This document shows, one piece after another, positions 59,975-64,000 of a DNA stretch of 64,000 nt; within the stretch, counting starts at the first letter, position 1, and the number at the start of each line of letters is the position of its first letter. The notes beneath the pieces are model-generated. The model did no database searches. It was given only the letters and a program-made list of their open reading frames with translations, and was not told where the DNA came from. The position numbers were made by a program, and so were the translations under genes. This DNA comes from Vitis vinifera (taxonomy: Eukaryota; Streptophyta; Magnoliopsida; Vitales; Vitaceae). The stretch is from the NCBI RefSeq assembly GCF_030704535.1, contig NC_081815.1, forward strand, positions 2,743,001 through 2,807,000. The letters are read 5' to 3'.

Positions 59975-62686
59975 ATGGACAACAACGAGCAGGCTGAAAA
60001 GGCATCTGGGGCTAATAAGAGGAAGAGAAAGCGGAAAGAGATTGCTCCCTTCGGCAATTACAGAAACTACTACGGCTATCGTGTAATTTTATTTTATGAT
60101 CCATATTTTTAGTGCTCTGTTTGGTTTCTGTGAAAAATGTCTTAAATGAAAAGAAATTGAAATCACTTACAACAGCCTCTACTATGTTGAAGGTGGAATT
60201 TGGCTGGGTGATTTCTTTCATTGATATTCTGGGAAGCCAATAGTTCATAAAAACACGAGTTACGAAAATTTTCCATTCTCTCACTTTCTTGGTAGAAAAA
60301 TAGGGAGGATGAGTTTATTTATTCAATTCTTGCTTCTGAACAATTTTGAGTGGAATAGTGGTTGATTGGTAACGGTTCCATTGTTGGATTGGAGCTGGGC
60401 GATTTCATCTATTTATTGACTAAAGGATAATCCTTGGTTTGAAATAGCTTGAAGTTATGGATTTTTTTTTTTTTTCATATTTGATCGGGTTTAGGAAAAT
60501 TTCTTTGTCATTAATTATAACCTAGTTTCGGATTCTTGACAGTCTGTAACCAGTTAAAAATTACTGCTTTATTTGATGTTTCAGATTGGCCAGGAGTTTG
60601 AGGAAGACCCTCGGCTAAAGGTTTTAAAGAAGGAATGGTTCGAAGGCAAGGATTGTCTTGACATTGGATGCAATAATGGGTTGATAACCATCGCTATTGG
60701 TAATTAATTCTCATTTCTCAACGCAATAATGTGTTGATAACCGCTTAGAATTAGAACCCCTTTTTCCTACAGCTTAATAGAAAGATCCATGATTTTCAAA
60801 AACTTAATTACATGATGCAATGTGGTTTATTGGTATAGGATATAAATACATAGATGTCAATAGTCTATACAAGTATGTTGCTGAACTTGTGTATGATCAA
60901 TAGCTTCTTTTGTGGTATATTGGTCGAGGATTTGTGGGAAGGAACTTGAAAAGTTTGAGCTATAAGATTTATTACGGTATTACCAAGCTAGTTAGAACTT
61001 GGAACTTAAAATTACTGTTAGAACTTGGGAATGTAAAAATTCTTATGTAGCTTTTATGGCAAATCTATGTATTATTATGCCATATTTTGTTAAACTTCCA
61101 ATATATGCATGACATTGATGAATGCATATGGTTACCTCTTTTATTCTTGTTGTGTTTTCATGTGATTGGTTATATATTTCTCTACTTTTTTCCCCACAAT
61201 TTATGTGTTATTTTGTGTGTGTATGTCATTTTCTACTTATTTACTAACATGTAAACGGGCTTATTTAATACACCATATGATATAACACACACTGTTGAAA
61301 TATGTTGAGAAGTATATTATTTTTGGCTTTGTACAAGTAGGAGGTTCTTTTTGTGTGTGTGTTTGTAATGGAAAGAAGACAAGACAAATGTAACAAAGTA
61401 GAATGTGGAAGGACCTAATTTACGAAGTTTTATGTGTGTATTACGTGAACTTGGGCGTAAAATATCTGATCATAAGTGTGTATTTTGGTTATATACATGT
61501 GCATTTGCATGTGCTACTGTTTGTGAGTTAAACAGTCAAGCCACTACATATTTGTGGTGATATGTAATTTGTGGTTTTGGCCCACAATGAATTTAATCTG
61601 CTGTTCTTCTTTCCTTTTTGCAGCAAAAAAGTTCCATTGCCAGAGCATCCTTGGAATTGACATTGATCCTGGTAAACTTTCACATTCAACCATAGTTTCT
61701 TTTTCTTTCAAGTTATTATATAAGTTGAATTTGTTCTGTTGTTAATGTGGTCATGTTGAGCAAAAGCTAAAAAATGTACTTCCATATTTATTGATGTGAA
61801 ATGTGGTGTTACAAATATTTGTTTACTTAAGTCTCTCATGCATATATTCATTTAAATACCAGGACCTTAGGATTTATGTGGCTCTAGGGTGAGCCACATA
61901 GATTCTCCAGCTAGTTAGAATGTTAGGGTTTTATCAAGAAGGTGAGGTTTAAATCAGATTTCTGAAGATATGCCTCTAAATAAGAATTACAACCATAATT
62001 TATGACGGAGCTACAAGAACAAAAAGTGGTGAAGCACTTTTAGATAATTGCAAAATGGTTTTTATGGAGTTGAATGCCATTGTTAATACTTACTTTTCTT
62101 GAAAATATTTTGAAGCAGTTGATCATAGACGGATGATGTAAATATATTTGATACTCCCATAGGCTAACTAACTTTAATGTTTCTAAAATCTAAGTATATG
62201 ACAAACAATTTGCAACAGTGAATGCTTTGTCTTGTATTTATGGTTGAGCTGGCTGGAAGCAAATGGAGCGTTTTTGAGTGTTGAAGCTCATATTGCTGTT
62301 TTGCAATTTAATATAAGAGATTGTGTATTGCTATTAATAAAACAAGGTTCTGTCTTCCCAATTGAGATTTTTTATGAACTAAAATAATGTAATTTTCCTT
62401 GTCCACCAGATCGAGTTGAGGATGCGCATTGGAATCTCAGAAAAATTTTGAGGAAGGAAAGTGCTGGTAAGATGCATTTGAATACATCCAAAATAGAGGC
62501 TGTGGAGAGAGCAAATGGTTTACATGATTGTACATCTGCATCATCAAATGAGCAGACAAAAGATATTTCAAGGGATTTCTCTACTTGTAAGGAAAAAGAT
62601 CTATCAGATATAGTGTCTTTTCAACAAGAGAATTTTGTGCAGAGTTGGCGTCCACGACAGGACAAGTCTTACCATACAATTCTTTG
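59975..62686 (+). CDS. Bin3/MePCE-type RNA 5'-phosphate methyltransferase (At5g51130 type), 5' part
   Basis: Four exons, 59975-60082, 60585-60699, 61624-61671 and 62410-62686, join in frame for about 182 residues. The last ends mid-codon at a TTTG|GTAATT donor, so the gene continues past the window. Bin3-family enzymes use S-adenosylmethionine to methylate the 5' gamma-phosphate of small RNAs; the animal enzyme MePCE caps 7SK RNA. A Lys/Arg-rich nuclear-type N-terminus (NKRKRKRKE) is followed by the family signature FGNYRNYYGYR and EDPRLKVLKKEWFEGK. SAM motif I is CLDIGCNNGLIT, followed by AKKFHCQSILGIDIDPDRVEDAHWNLR. A variable Ser/Glu-rich insert leads to IVSFQQENFVQ. The remaining motif, starting with LSVTKW in relatives, was not found before 64000. 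Its RNA target in plants cannot be read from sequence. Confidence 0.9.
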
Positions 62687-64000
62687 GTAATTTTTCTCTG
62701 CATTATGCTACTTGTATCTATTATGTGTTTAAGTTGAGAAGTTAAGCATATGGATTCCTACCATAAGTTGTTTACTTATAGGATCTCTGGCTCTTTATTG
62801 GCTTGGGAGGTATGGACCATTTCATCTATTAAGGTTGTTTCTTTTTGTGGGAAGGGGTTTGGGAGAAAATTCCTATGATTGAAGTACTTTTGAGAAGTGG
62901 TAGGATTCTTGTTAATTAATGTTGATTGTGTTAACGAGAGGAGTCTCCTACTCACGTTCTTATTCAATGGGTATGTGCCAATTGTGGTCTTTGTTTCTTA
63001 TTTTTAGAGTCTTTTGGTTTATGCCTCACCTGGTGAAGGGCGTGCTGACAAGTTGGCTTGGGCTGGCTTTTTGGAAGCCAAAAGCTTTTTTGAGCTCAAC
63101 AAGAGATTTCATGTGTTTTGGTAAGTTTATCAAAGAACTTTTAAATCAAAGAAGAAGCAATATTGATGTTGCTTTTTGTGGAAGTTTTTTTTTTGCCTTA
63201 TGTAGGAAGTTGCTTCATATTTAATGGAACTTTGATAAGATAATGATTACCCCTTCAAAATCATGGTGTCTAGAAGCTATTCCAAACAAGATTAATGTGC
63301 ATGTAGATTGAACCTTTCATGTTTTTTCTGGTGCTTATGGGAGGAGCCAAATCACTAGGCTTTTGAATTTGAGGAGCTGTCCCAGTTGAAACTAAAAGAT
63401 AATATCTTCTAATCTTTGTCTGTTTGGTCAAGGATTCTTTGGGTTATTGAGTTTTCTTCCTAATTTTATTGATGAGTTCGTGTTGACCTACAGCCCTGTT
63501 GTTATTTTGTTTGTTGTGGCGTTCCTTCTATTTCTTGTGTATTAGGGTTACACCCCTTTCTTTGTTAGATGCCTTTAAGATCATCCTTCTTTCCCTATCT
63601 CACAAGGAGGAAAAGTGTATTTGGGCACAGGAAAATTAATATGATATGCAGCGAAATTTCCCTTACTCAATATGAACTTAGGCTTGTTGCAATTTTCACC
63701 AACTACAACACAAATCCTTGTTAAACCAGATGCAGTTATACTATATTTTAATACCACATCAACGATCAATTTCAATGCACTAATTGAGAGCTAGATTGCT
63801 CTTCAAACAATTCCACATGAGACAGAATTTATGGTGGAAAACTCTTGTGAGGATTTTTTTTTTAAATCCTAATCTTTGATACCAAAAATCTAGTATCAAT
63901 AGGATGAATTAAGATTGAATAGTCTTAGAGTGCGTTTGACAGTGATTTTAAGAAGTGTTTCTAGTATTTCTAATACTTGAAAAATAAAAATTTTCAAGTG
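62687..64000 (+). other. Fourth intron of the RNA methyltransferase (partial)
   Basis: No further conserved exon is visible. A fragment at about 62980-63110 (LWSLFLIFRVFWFMPHLVKG in one frame) resembles the 3' end of plant LINE open frames, but weakly. The start of a small MITE appears at 63927. Confidence 0.45.
63927..64000. repeat. Partial small MITE at the right edge
   Basis: AGAGTGCGTTTGACAGTGAT followed by TTTAAGAAGTG matches the terminal repeat of the nested MITE at 11375-11493. The element continues beyond the window. Confidence 0.45.

Noticed and set aside
62919-63224. 101-codon frame in the methyltransferase intron
   Set aside because: It does not continue the methyltransferase. 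A weak likeness to the end of plant LINE frames suggests repeat remnant, too weak to list as a gene.

Overview
This is nuclear DNA from a eudicot plant, most likely grapevine (Vitis) or a close relative. The evidence is multi-exon genes with GT-AG introns, AT-rich spacers full of MITEs, an intact Copia retrotransposon, and proteins that align end to end with Arabidopsis orthologues. The species call rests on the style of genes and repeats and was not checked by a search. I rebuilt seven spliced gene models by hand; the five complete multi-exon models keep reading frame across every junction.

Layout, left to right. 1-285 (-): first coding exon of a GT47/exostosin-type glycosyltransferase, cut by the window edge. 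1235-5653 (+): CAF1, a chloroplast group II intron splicing factor with two CRM domains. 5981-8269 (-): STP14-type sugar/H+ symporter. 8.4-12.2 kb: AT-rich spacer with a MITE nested in a MITE. 12238-18622 (+): full-length, recently inserted Copia element whose 3' LTR ends a few hundred bases before the next gene. 20084-22485 (+): NINJA, a jasmonate-signalling adaptor. 24890-26161 (+): ATL42-type RING-H2 ubiquitin ligase. 26.2-32.4 kb: spacer with a hAT-type element (perfect 8-bp target duplication) and a three-copy tandem repeat of about 315 bp. 32418-45617 (-): a 15-exon gene fusing a PP2C phosphatase, two cyclic-nucleotide-binding folds and an AGC-type kinase fold; its 6.2-kb first intron holds a dead LINE with an RNase H tail. 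51009-58888 (-): plastid-targeted two-domain glyoxalase I. 59975-62686 onward (+): 5' half of a Bin3/MePCE-type RNA methyltransferase, cut by the right edge.

The host genes are independent units and not an operon. From memory, CAF1, an ATL gene and the PP2C/kinase gene lie close together on Arabidopsis chromosome 2 (At2g20020, At2g20030, At2g20050). ATL42 and NINJA lie close together on chromosome 4 (At4g28890, At4g28910). The window therefore looks like the unsplit ancestral order.

The most interesting signals are: (a) the Copia Gag-Pol frame has no upstream ATG, but a start codon inside the 5' LTR joins it in frame through a good candidate 866-nt intron; (b) the 3' LTR carries the same promoter and splice donor just upstream of NINJA; (c) the phosphatase-kinase fusion has a kinase that looks catalytically dead and nucleotide-binding folds lacking the usual arginine; (d) a recurring GTTTGGTTnCTGAGAAA-like motif sits in the first introns of several genes.
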